NCBI GenBank assembly: GCA_937625935.1
Contig: OW569380.1
Location: forward strand, 124,001 to 188,000
Source of the DNA: Tetramitus jugosus
Lineage: Eukaryota > Heterolobosea > Eutetramitea > Acrasida > Vahlkampfiidae
Length of the DNA: 64,000 nt
Direction of reading: 5' to 3'
The position numbers and the translations under genes were made by a program. The notes beneath the pieces were generated by a model. That model had not been told where the DNA came from, did not search any database, and saw only the letters and a list, made by a program, of their open reading frames with translations. Below, in pieces: positions 19,831 to 29,042 of the stretch. How positions within the stretch are numbered: position 1 is the first letter of the stretch; every line of letters starts with the position of its first letter.

Positions 19831-19924
19831 AACGTATCGCATGTCTGAGGTTGGTTAAGGAACAAAAACTAAATGAATAACAACAGTCGTTATGACATTT
19901 GCACCCCTTATCTATTCATTTCTT

Positions 19925-20400
19925 AATATTCCATGGCATGAAGAACATGGACATCAAGAAGCAGCTGGACCTGAGAAGGTTACCAGCGCACTCAAGAAAC
20001 ATGACACTGCTTTCGGGTCATGGGTGATGAACAAAGACCATTTGAAACGGCGAGAGACTGCATCATCTCGAGGATGTCAACAAGAGGTTGAAGAAGATGC
20101 AAACACACAAAAGGTATGGTTTGATTGAGGACGAATCAGTCATTGTGGATGTAGATGGCTCCGAAATGTTCAGAGCCAAAGCTCAATGACAATAAGAGGA
20201 GTGTTATGATCACACGAAATAATGCACTCACAAGAAAATAACAGATATCTGTGTGTCCATCGAAGAAGAGTGAGTGGCCTACGGGACGTCATTTACAAAA
20301 CTAGTCAATAAACGAGCAATCGTGGTCTTTCTGCGTAAAAGGGCCTTGCAGAAAACGTACAGAAGCTGTAAATACAACAATCGGTTATCTTATTCGAGGA
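19925..20400 (+). pseudogene. LINE ORF1 relic G2
   Basis: Begins with CATGGCATGAAGAACATGGA, matching the middle of ORF1 (HGMKNMDIKK), then LRRLPAHSRNMT in the frame also seen in copy C. It jumps to RYGLIEDESVIVDVDG and ends with a degenerate SPQLNDNK-like stretch near 20200. The trailing 20260-20400 resembles the 3' UTR of G1 (GAAGAAGAGTGAG, GACGTCA, GAGCAATCGTG). Internal deletion and frame loss make it a relic. Confidence 0.65.
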
Positions 20401-20797
20401 AGTGGCTTCCTGATTAGAAAGACAGAGATAAGTCTCCTACAACCTAAGAGGGCTAATGTAATCTGCTATTTCTGCTAATATCCAACAATAAAGTTGGAGC
20501 AGGCCAAGAACGCACAACTCAAGTGGTGCGCGGAGAGCACACAAAACAAATATTTCCTACATACGGGAAGGAAGTCAATTTTATGAGCAGAAATCTCTCC
20601 CTTGTCTCCAAGAGACCATATGTAGATCAAGCACAGGGAACTTCTTAAAACGAATGGTAACTTTGGTATCAGTGCGATGAGATATCGGAACACTCTCTTG
20701 ACCTCGAAATCTAGGGTAATAGAATGCATGACCACAAAATTCGTTGTCGGCAGAACCACGTTCATTTACTCCGACGACACAAACTCAACAAACAAAA
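20401..20797. promoter_or_regulatory. 5' flank of the 1101-aa ORF
   Basis: Non-coding flank between the ORF1 relic and the transposase-like gene. No terminal inverted repeat matching the 24.75-24.96 kb side could be found by eye. The frame of the large ORF stays open upstream to 20744, but the first ATG is at 20798. Confidence 0.35.
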
Positions 20798-23700
20798 ATG
20801 AAAGAGCACTACAAAAAATTAGCGCAAATTGGTGTGCACGTGTTCTCGACCAAAGACATTCAGTCAAAAAAAAGGAGAATATTGTATTCATTGCATAATT
20901 GGAAAGAAATTGAAAAATATGGTAGCACCCTAACTAAAATATTAAATACCCACAATTTTCCTTCTTTTGTAATGACAAAGAAGGATAATTCTGAGTCGGC
21001 AGTCAAAACAAGTAACAACAATCAGAAACATTACATCACTTTTTCAACGCTCTTGTTTTTTGCAAGAAAATTTGATGCCACTGAACTCTGCAAAATCATA
21101 ACAGCGATTGCCGATAGCATAGGAACTAAAATTGCCCCCTTCCAAGTTAGAAACAAGCTTGTACTCCGACAAACTAAAGTAATTCGCAAGAGAAACAAAC
21201 ATCTTGCAGATACCCTGAAACATATAGCGGGCATCATCAAGATTGACACAAAATCTCAAATGCAGAGCAAAGCTCTTTTTGCCTTAGAGAGTTTCTCTAA
21301 ATGCAAACATCTGGCTGGATTAGCACCAGAGGCCCTAGTAATCGCACTCATTGAAAAATTTCAAAATGGAGAGTACATCAAAAAAAGAGAACGAAAGATT
21401 CTAGATGAGTTTGAGAAAGAGATATTAAGTCCAGAGAAACAATGTTTATTGTTCAATGGCATGCCAAAAGGACGAGTGGCACTATGGGAGTTTATGGCTG
21501 CAGTTTGGAATCCTCATAGCCAAAATAGCGAATGGAGATCACCATTTCCAACAGAATTTGGTAACAATCATCATAAATTTCCCAAAATATTTTTAAGCAG
21601 TAGTTCTATTAAGGAGCAGAATAATAGAAGGTATGAAATTATTGACTCAAAATTTCGACAATTCAAGCTGAGTACAAATGACTCCCTTCCAATCATTCAA
21701 AATCAATCTGAGAAGGAAAAAGAGAGAGAAACTTTTATCGAACTCGAAGATGATGCCATATGTCGGATACAGGGACAATCTTCGAACGGAGAATTATTCT
21801 CCGATGTTGTTATGGGACAATCTGTAAATGTCATGCCGCGCAAGGAAAGGCACTTAAGCAATCTCCTGAAAAACACCGACACAGTTACCCAAGACATTGA
21901 CCTCGAGAAACCATTACCAAAGATTACTCAACAAGAAAAAGGAATGTCTTATCCATCAAGTCAATCGTTTGTCATTGAAAGTACCTCCGAAAAAGTTAAG
22001 AAGAAACCTGGTCGACCAAAGAGGACTTCGGATGATAGAACGAAGAATTCCAGATGGGATTCATTTGAGGAGGAAAACCTGAAGAAAGCCTTTGAATTAT
22101 CTGAACACTTGTCTGGGAAGGGTAGGTACAGCGCAATTGAACTGATACTGTTGGAGAAGGGAGTAACCAAATCCATTGATCAGATAATCTCAAAGATCAA
22201 AAATTCAAAGACCAAATGGACTGTCAAAGCGAAAGAAACCATTATCGTTTCGCAGGACAATTCGCAAGGGATTTCTTCAGAACAATCTCCTCTAAAACGA
22301 CCAAGAGAAGACAAACTATCATCCAGCAACAAGCAAAGAAAGGGGAGCGATTCCGTAGATGAAGGCACAGGAATTTCAAGAACAACATCAAGTTTTGTGG
22401 AAATGATGCTACAGTGGTTGGTAGACCCAGACATCACATACAAGCCTCATACAATCACAGTGACAGAGAAGAGATTTCAGGAAATTCTTCAAAAGAATTC
22501 CGAAGTTATGTGGTTGACGAATGTCATTTCTCACCCAGAGAAAAAACAATACACAATAGGAGGTCCACGGGTAGTTAAGAAAGATGAGCTTGATGAGATA
22601 TCACGCAGATATCCAGAGTGCATTGCACATTGCAATGTCAAGAAGGATGACAAAACTGGAAATTACCATATCGCCTATAATTTCGTAGTTGCAGCAGAGT
22701 TTGTGCTTGGAGGTGACTCAACTTCTCTCTTCAAACACGGAAGTAACAACAACAAGAGAAATTTCACTCATTTCACGATCAAAAACCTTCGACAATCATC
22801 TCATTTGATTCATAGAGAGTTCAACCATCGGCTGATTGGGGTATTCGAAGGAAAGGATAAGCTTCCTGCGCTCCTTCAACTTCTGAAGGAGCTTACACCT
22901 CTTATGGCAAAGCACGAGAATGATGGTATTCTAATCAATGGACGACTCTTTGCAATCAAGTATCATTTCATAGGGGATTTGGTTTTTCTTCTGCAAATCC
23001 TTGGATTACGAGGGGTAGGTAGCAAGTGGTGGTGTCCGCGTTGCGAAATAGTGGGAACAACCAACTGGTGGGAGCAATCTACAGAAAGAAATTTAAATAC
23101 TGAATTGGTAACTCTTAGAAGAGGAAAAGAGTTAAAAGGACGATGCTCGTTTCCAGTTTTCGATTCTTGGCCGCTGAGTCGATATCACTTCTGCTCATTA
23201 CACGCTGTTTTAGCATTTGGCAGGGGAATTATAAAATCGTTAACATACAAGTGTATCAGAAGACAATTTCAAGAATCGACATCTGAACTTGAATGTATTG
23301 AAAAACTTAAGGACGTGGAACTGTTATTTCTCAACTATGGAATGGATCTGGAGGAGTTGGAGGGTGTTGCCAATTCTGATGACGCAATGAGAGATCTGAC
23401 GAATTTCTGTCAAAAGTACAGTATTTCTATCCACAAGGAGCTTATGGGGACTGTTGCTGAAATTCAAGAGTGGTACGGTAATTTGAAGAATCATTTGATG
23501 AGGACGATAGACTTTGAATCAGATAGAACCAGTCATCTATCACTTTTTCAATCTCAGTTGAAAATGAAAGGTGTCAATGTTGATTTGATGCAAGTTCTTT
23601 TGGGTGACTCTTTGTCTTTGACAGGAGATCATACCCTGAACCTGTTGCGCAATGTTTCCTATTTCAAAGAAGTTGCAGGACTCTCTGAAGATGAACTGGA

Positions 23701-24103
23701 AATTTTAAGAGATCTTCATGTCATCCTAACGATTTCATTGGAACATAATCCGTCTGCAACTCTTTATTCAGTGAAAGAAACAATTTTGAATGGATGTGAA
23801 CTATTCGTTGAACATGCACAAATTGTTGTGCAAAAGTTTGTTCGTAACTTTCAAATTCATCCATTTCATTATTGTCATATCCTTGTTGTCCACATGGTAC
23901 ATGATATGAAAGAATTTAAGTCATTGGGGATGTTAAATTGTAGTAGTGTTGAAAGAATAGGTGCAGTATTGAAAAATATTTTACGGAAAGAAACAAACAA
24001 GCAACAGAGTCCTGATAAGGTTCATTATCTTCGTCAATGTGTGAGGAGATTCGAATTGAAAGAATTTGCTCTACGTATCCTCCACAACCCATCAAAAGAA
24101 TGA
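20798..24103 (+). CDS. Large AT-hook/Myb-like protein, probable DNA-transposon transposase
   Basis: A 1101-aa intact ORF from the first ATG. Residues about 400-415 contain an AT-hook (KKKPGRPKR) and residues about 420-480 a Myb/SANT-like helix bundle (RWDSFEEENLKKAFEL ... SIDQIISKIKNSKTKW), both DNA-binding. The C-terminal half has ILINGRLFAIKYHFIGDLVF, then LQILGLRGVGSKWWCPRCE, a FDSWPLSRYHFCSLHAVLAF segment, and near the end SSVERIGAVLKN. The layout 'Asp in a strand, G-L...C-x2-C insert, LH helix, late Glu' resembles several transposase families, including the zinc-bearing insert of RAG1/Transib-type enzymes; this is recalled similarity, not a search result. Its 3' end overlaps the converging 219-aa gene by 12 bp. 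It lies between LINE relics, as a mobile unit would. Confidence 0.6.
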   Translation: MKEHYKKLAQIGVHVFSTKDIQSKKRRILYSLHNWKEIEKYGSTLTKILNTHNFPSFVMTKKDNSESAVKTSNNNQKHYITFSTLLFFARKFDATELCKIITAIADSIGTKIAPFQVRNKLVLRQTKVIRKRNKHLADTLKHIAGIIKIDTKSQMQSKALFALESFSKCKHLAGLAPEALVIALIEKFQNGEYIKKRERKILDEFEKEILSPEKQCLLFNGMPKGRVALWEFMAAVWNPHSQNSEWRSPFPTEFGNNHHKFPKIFLSSSSIKEQNNRRYEIIDSKFRQFKLSTNDSLPIIQNQSEKEKERETFIELEDDAICRIQGQSSNGELFSDVVMGQSVNVMPRKERHLSNLLKNTDTVTQDIDLEKPLPKITQQEKGMSYPSSQSFVIESTSEKVKKKPGRPKRTSDDRTKNSRWDSFEEENLKKAFELSEHLSGKGRYSAIELILLEKGVTKSIDQIISKIKNSKTKWTVKAKETIIVSQDNSQGISSEQSPLKRPREDKLSSSNKQRKGSDSVDEGTGISRTTSSFVEMMLQWLVDPDITYKPHTITVTEKRFQEILQKNSEVMWLTNVISHPEKKQYTIGGPRVVKKDELDEISRRYPECIAHCNVKKDDKTGNYHIAYNFVVAAEFVLGGDSTSLFKHGSNNNKRNFTHFTIKNLRQSSHLIHREFNHRLIGVFEGKDKLPALLQLLKELTPLMAKHENDGILINGRLFAIKYHFIGDLVFLLQILGLRGVGSKWWCPRCEIVGTTNWWEQSTERNLNTELVTLRRGKELKGRCSFPVFDSWPLSRYHFCSLHAVLAFGRGIIKSLTYKCIRRQFQESTSELECIEKLKDVELLFLNYGMDLEELEGVANSDDAMRDLTNFCQKYSISIHKELMGTVAEIQEWYGNLKNHLMRTIDFESDRTSHLSLFQSQLKMKGVNVDLMQVLLGDSLSLTGDHTLNLLRNVSYFKEVAGLSEDELEILRDLHVILTISLEHNPSATLYSVKETILNGCELFVEHAQIVVQKFVRNFQIHPFHYCHILVVHMVHDMKEFKSLGMLNCSSVERIGAVLKNILRKETNKQQSPDKVHYLRQCVRRFELKEFALRILHNPSKE

Positions 24104-24751
24104 TGGTATCTCTGTCTGATCAGAGATTCGTTTCGAAGAGTTAGAATTCAGTTCAAATTGACATTCTTGGTGTTTTTTGTTTTCCAATGCCTTTGAGACT
24201 AATTTCTTCTCATACTCAGATGAGATAACTCTCATATCGATCACTGACCCGTCATGTGACCTTGTTTCATATTTCATGGCTATATCAAGTTGTTTTTTGC
24301 GATGGTTGAACATAAATACCACAGGATATTGCATGTTGCATGTGATTCTTGTTTTTGCTATGTTTTTCACTAACTCATCTCCAATGATTTTCTCAAACTG
24401 TTCTTTGCAGAGAATTGCTCTGACATTGTCTGGCAGTATGCCTGACTTTTTAAATCCCTCTCTCAATCCATACACAACAGTGTTCGAAAACAAAATTTGA
24501 AACTCTTTGAGTCTAAAACAGTTGATCACACCTTCAATGTGTTTCCATCCTGTGATACTATGCTTGCTTCTCATTCCTCGCTTCATAGCTCTCAGTATAG
24601 TTTCGCGAAGATCATTTTGTCGCTCATCTCGCGTTACGATAAATGATGCTTTCTTGCTCTGTCTCTGTTTAACTGTTCGCAAATCAATGTCCTTTACGTA
24701 ATCACTGAAATATGCTGGTTGTTTTGTTATTCGGTGAGGTCTTCCTTTCAT
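24092..24751 (-). CDS. Partner ORF of the transposase-like unit, function unknown
   Basis: A 219-aa ORF starting at ATG 24751, converging on the 1101-aa gene with a 12-bp overlap of their ends. The N-terminus is basic (MKGRPHRITKQP) and DNA-contacting in character. The middle has SITGWKHIEGVINCFRLKEF and a YGLREGFKKSGILPDN segment; 'W..agi...' and 'kaFkksGi.p' patterns occur in the C-terminal parts of DDE-type transposases, but I cannot place it. No membrane segment. The tail-to-tail arrangement suggests that both genes moved together. Confidence 0.55.
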   Translation of the reverse strand: MKGRPHRITKQPAYFSDYVKDIDLRTVKQRQSKKASFIVTRDERQNDLRETILRAMKRGMRSKHSITGWKHIEGVINCFRLKEFQILFSNTVVYGLREGFKKSGILPDNVRAILCKEQFEKIIGDELVKNIAKTRITCNMQYPVVFMFNHRKKQLDIAMKYETRSHDGSVIDMRVISSEYEKKLVSKALENKKHQECQFELNSNSSKRISDQTEIPSFF

Positions 24752-24826
24752 TTGTTGTTTCTTCTTGGTTCTTCATGATGTTCATTGTGATGTGGTTGTG
24801 TGTTCTTCTGTTTTGTTGGGAAACGT

Positions 24827-24838
24827 CGGTTTAAACCG
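24827..24838. repeat. 12-bp perfect palindrome
   Basis: CGGTTTAAACCG lies about 75 bp beyond the start codon of the 219-aa ORF. It could be part of an element end or a promoter site. No second copy was seen on the other side of the unit. Confidence 0.4.
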
Positions 24839-24959
24839 CAAAAAACCTTGTCGTGTTAAAGTTATTGATCATAACAGTGCTCAGTTCAGTCAAAAACTTC
24901 CAATGAAGGTGCAGTTAGTCTTCCGAGGGAGATGAACAGAAAGGAAAATTATGGAGAAA

Positions 24960-25260
24960 AAGATGAATGCGAAGAGAGATGGAAGGAGTTGCGAATGATA
25001 CTCTGGAAGTGTCGGTGGGACACAGCTTTGAGCAACCAAAAGTGCCTAGTGGAACTTCTCGCAGGTGATGGCAACATCGATAGGATCAGATGCTGAATGG
25101 ATATTTGAGGCTGATTTACAGAAAAGGAGTGGAATGAATTTCTAGTGTCCTTTCGGTCTCGAGAGAAAGGAATTGTGGTTTTACCATCAAGTTAGAAGTG
25201 GTACCCTCCACACAAAAACTGTGCTGCGTGACTTGATTGCTACCGACTGACACTTCGACA
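24960..25260 (+). pseudogene. LINE ORF2 relic H
   Basis: The stretch near 24967-25012 (gcgaagagagatggaaggag ... ctctggaagtgt) matches 7389-7441 of copy B and part of copy m2. Near 25165 it reads ELWFYHQVRSGTLHTKTVL, the conserved segment before the CCHC knuckle. Frames are broken and the 3' end is missing. No tRNA gene is adjacent. Confidence 0.7.
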
Positions 25261-25387
25261 GTCTCCTTCGATGTTGCAGCTCATTTCATCCTTCATTTTT
25301 CCCTGATTAAATCGAATGATGTCTAAGCACGAAAAAGGTTTTTAGGAAAGTGGAAGCATATTTTGATGTTCTATTGTATTGGTGTTC

Positions 25388-27218
25388 TTATAAAGCTGTT
25401 GTTGGCATTTCTGTTGCAGGAGACTCTGGATTCATTGGCCTATATCCATTCCTTCGATGATAATTAATCATGTAAACGGCACAAAAGATGAACATGCAAG
25501 TCAACATGCAACTGAGAATACCACCGGCCAACAATCCAATGAGTAGTCCCTTGGTACCCCTGGGCAACGGATTCCAGAATCCTCCAGCACTCGATGATGC
25601 AACCACTTCGGACAGTGTTGGAATTGGAGTGGGAGTTGAACTGTTGGATGGCACAGGTGAAGGCTCAGCAGGAGTGGAATTGCTGGCAGAAGGGGAAGGC
25701 ATCGGGGAAGGTGAAGGGGAAGGTGAAGGGGAAGGTGATGGAGAAGGCAATGGAGAAGGTGATGGAACAGGCACAACAGGCGAAGGAGCACCAAGGTATT
25801 GGATCTTAATCGGAGAATAGTAGTAACTTGTGGGTAGAACGACCGACAAGTGATACAAGCTTCTCACGGCAACAATATCGTCATCAAACGTGGCAACCAC
25901 ATTCACGACATAGGTTCCATTGACTGGTGCACTGAATTGAGTCACATTTTGATCCATTCTCAAAGATGTGTTCATCATTACAATGTCATTGTGCTGAGAG
26001 AAACCGCACTGAACAGCCAAATTGGCATCGGCTCCAGACACCGACACCAATGTTCCATTGCTCAACTGTTCCTCTTCCAAATGATAATAAATTGTGTACT
26101 TCACACCAGATAGAGCCTGTGTAACATTGCACTGGTTCTGATCATTGTAAGAGATGCACTTGGTCAATGGTTCCCAGGTCAATGACTGATTCTTGGTTGG
26201 TTCATAAACAATTTGAGTCGAGAGATACGCATTGGAGTATCGATTCAAACCTACATTAAGATTTGTGAATAAGATGATTCACACACACTTGAAAAACATG
26301 AAAAACATGAAAAACAACAACAACAATTCTTAATTCAGAAGATGACATACTCTCAAAATCATCATCAGCCACAATCTTGAACACAATCTCTGTCACTTCA
26401 CCACCTTCATCACCTTCATCACTATTCCCTTCATGATGAGTATGATTATCCAACGCTGGTTGCTCCACCGTAATCATCAAAAAATAGACAAAATTTTTCG
26501 AGTCACAAAACACGTTTGCATAATGTGTCGCACTCAACTCCTCTCCATCAACAATCAACAAACTTGAATTCCACTGCTTCAAACATTGATCATTCATAAA
26601 TGTTGTCACTGGTGGATGATTCATTGAATTATCATCATCAGTGTTATTATGACCCAAAAAATAAAAATCATTAAGGGTCAAATTGGTGCGAGAAGGAACA
26701 AACATGACATCCGAATCACAATTATTGTTACTCGTCAAATTTCGATTACAGATACGACCATAGATTCGAATCGTTGAATCAGAGTGAATCGTACAGCTTT
26801 CCAACACTGGAATGAATCGATCAATTGAAGTGTCATTGATTTTTAGATACACGACTGATGTTGTATTACTATTATTATTATGGTTGATGGTATCATTGAT
26901 GTTAATGTTGGTGAGTGAAAAGGAATAGATTTGTCGTTCACTCACTGGTATGAACTGTATATTGGCTTCTTCTTCAACTGCTGTTGTTGATAATTGTTGT
27001 TGTTGTTGTTGTTGAAATTTTGGTGGAGAGCTTTTTGTTGTTGTTGTTTTTGTTTTTGTTGTTGATGAAGAGGAAAAAAAGTGGTTGAAAAAAGAGGTGA
27101 TGGAGAAGGCATGAGAAGGTTGAGGGGTCAAGCTGAAGATCATGATGAAAGTGACCACAATGATCATCATCATCATAGTGGTCGTACGACTATGGATATT
27201 GTTGTTGATCACACGCAT
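25388..27218 (-). CDS. Type I membrane glycoprotein with Pro/Ser stalk (two exons)
   Basis: Exon 1 is 27218-26351 and exon 2 is 26250-25388, joined over a 100-bp GTATGT...TAG intron; together they give 576 aa in frame. An N-terminal signal peptide (IIVVTFIMIFSLTP) precedes a Lys/Thr- and Gln-rich stretch. The ectodomain has many N-x-S/T sites and several cysteines (CTIHSDS, CNRN, CLKQW, CDSKN, CISYNDQNQC). A PSPSPSP stalk of about 60 residues is followed by one membrane helix (GLLIGLLAGGILSCMLTCMF) and a short basic cytoplasmic tail. No known catalytic domain. It is likely a cell-surface protein of unknown role. The stalk is encoded by a tandem GGTGAAGGG-type repeat near 25700-25760. Confidence 0.75.
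26251..26350 (-). other. Intron of the membrane glycoprotein gene
   Basis: Donor GTATGT at 26350, acceptor TTAATGTAG ending at 26251. Joining gives ..DDFES-LNRY.. and restores one long frame. Confidence 0.85.
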
Positions 27219-27447
27219 TGTTGTCTTTTTTTCTTCACCGTTTGTTGTTGTGATGGAGAATCTGGAATGATTCGAGACAAAATGTTATCTAGACTATTTT
27301 TGGGATACGAGGAATCCTGGAAAACTGGCCACAGTGAAAAGTAGGTTGGTTCTGATACTGGTCGTTGAAGAGTGGACACTACTTTCAATATTCCAAGGTT
27401 CTTTGCCTTTCTAGTTTTAATTTTCCCTCAATCTCAACACGAACAAG

Positions 27448-27750
27448 ATGAGCAAAAATCCAACACCAGCAGATCAATCAGATCCACTCGCTACTTCACA
27501 GGAAGAAGAACAAGATGATGAACAAGAATTGACAGATGAACAATATGATCAGTTGTACAAGAGGCAAGTATCTCAATACAATGCTAAATTGGCTCATATC
27601 TATGAACAGGATCCCAGTTTGAAAGTCCAGGCAAATTGTTTGATGGATCACATGATACGGGAAGGAATCATTGATGAACCAGCCACCAAAAAGACAAAGA
27701 CATCCAATGTTGAAGAACAAGTGATTGCCAATACAACAGAAAACAAATAA
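27448..27750 (+). CDS. Small acidic hypothetical protein
   Basis: A 100-aa ORF beginning at ATG after a leader rich in CAACACGAACAAG. The N-terminal half is acidic (EEEQDDEQELTDEQ), the middle helical (YKRQVSQYNAKLAHIYEQ), and the C-terminus has a KKTKT patch that could act as a nuclear signal. No known domain is recognised. Codon use and leader look like those of neighbouring genes, so it is probably real. Confidence 0.55.
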   Translation: MSKNPTPADQSDPLATSQEEEQDDEQELTDEQYDQLYKRQVSQYNAKLAHIYEQDPSLKVQANCLMDHMIREGIIDEPATKKTKTSNVEEQVIANTTENK

Positions 27751-27947
27751 AAGAAAATGAATGGAAGTTGGTAGTTCGCTGAACCGGTTCGCGATATTTG
27801 TTCCCATTTGGAAGTCACAAGGTATTTGTAGGACATTACCGTACGAAAATTTAGCTGTCGCAGAGAGAATAGGTACCCGTCTCAAAGCTACACATCGTTG
27901 AAACAAATCCGCAGTGATCGAGAAGAAACAAACTCACGAATTCAACC

Positions 27948-29015
27948 ATGACCCAACTCGATTTCAAGAGTACAGCAACCAACAAATTCACTCTATTCCT
28001 TCTTATCGCACTATCCTTCCTGTTCTATCGCTACTTTGTTCCTGAAGCTGAATTTTCAGATCGATTAGCCAACATTCCTGTAGTTTTGTCACCGATCGAC
28101 AACGATCTATACGACAAGGAAGATAATGCGATGGAGTGGTTCGATCCTGATGGCTTTGCCAGGGGTCTTCACATTTTGAACACTGCAAGAATCGATTATT
28201 TCTACAAGGTTATCAAGACTCACTTTTCGAACGAGCAAAGGCAATCTTTGATTTCAGTGTTGGATGTAGGATGTGGAGGTGGAATAGGTACCGAAAAGCT
28301 GTTCGAGAAGGATTTTGTAAAACTTGAAAATTACAAAACATCTTCTGCTGTAAGCACGAGTCAAGAACCTTCCATATCATTCAAGTTAGGACTGAACGTC
28401 ACAGGAATAGAACCCAGTACAAACTCCATCCATATCGCATCTTCTCACTTTCAAACCACACGGATATCCGAGTTATTGAATCATGAGTCTAATCTGAATT
28501 CAGTGAAGAAACCATCTCTGCGATACACAGTCGGCTCAGCGTATGACTTGTCCGCATATCCAGACGAATCGATTGATGTTGTAATATCTTCTGATGTCAT
28601 GGATCATTTATTCGATCTGAAAACAGCAATCAAAGAAGCGAATCGAGTTCTCAAGAACCAGACCGGTCTCTTTATCTTCGAAACGATCAATCGAACTTAC
28701 TGGAGTTTTTTGTGGGTTCAAAGGTTGGCTGAATGGGCAGGTCTCGTTCCGCACGGCACTCACGACTATCGATTATTTGTGACAGTTGATGAAGTGAGAC
28801 AACTAGTGGAGAAGCATGCCGATATGACGATGAAGGAGGTGAAGGGAACCAAGGTTATTGTAGGACCTGCCATACATTACAAGGAAATTGATTTGTCCTT
28901 CATTCGTCCGAATCTAAAATTCAATTTTCCTTATTTGTGGCCAGCAATGAAGCAGGCATTTATCTCCGATAAGGATCTGAGCGTTGGAATTATTGGTTAT
29001 GCTGTCAAGAACTGA
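27948..29015 (+). CDS. COQ3/UbiG-like SAM-dependent methyltransferase
   Basis: A 355-aa class I methyltransferase. Motif I LDVGCGGG is at residues 105-112, motif post-I near TGIEPS, and the DVMDHLFD motif near residue 215. The C-terminal signature NRTYWSF ... VPHGTHDYRLFVT is typical of the UbiG/COQ3 O-methyltransferases of ubiquinone synthesis (NR...S...P.GTHD..F). Those enzymes methylate the ring hydroxyls of polyprenyl quinone precursors, using SAM, at the inner mitochondrial membrane. Unlike a normal targeting peptide, the N-terminus has a hydrophobic helix (FTLFLLIALSFLFYRYF), and motif I is followed by an insert before motif post-I. A COQ3 role is likely; a relative with another substrate is possible. 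Confidence 0.7.
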   Translation: MTQLDFKSTATNKFTLFLLIALSFLFYRYFVPEAEFSDRLANIPVVLSPIDNDLYDKEDNAMEWFDPDGFARGLHILNTARIDYFYKVIKTHFSNEQRQSLISVLDVGCGGGIGTEKLFEKDFVKLENYKTSSAVSTSQEPSISFKLGLNVTGIEPSTNSIHIASSHFQTTRISELLNHESNLNSVKKPSLRYTVGSAYDLSAYPDESIDVVISSDVMDHLFDLKTAIKEANRVLKNQTGLFIFETINRTYWSFLWVQRLAEWAGLVPHGTHDYRLFVTVDEVRQLVEKHADMTMKEVKGTKVIVGPAIHYKEIDLSFIRPNLKFNFPYLWPAMKQAFISDKDLSVGIIGYAVKN

Positions 29016-29042
29016 GATAATAAGTATATTCTTTCGAACAAA

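Noticed and set aside
20460-24960. Terminal inverted repeats of the transposase-like unit
   Set aside because: By eye no matching inverted ends were found on both sides; only a local 12-bp palindrome on one side.
25488-25820. Plus-strand Glu/Gly-repeat protein
   Set aside because: It is the antisense of the Pro/Ser stalk of the spliced membrane glycoprotein on the minus strand.
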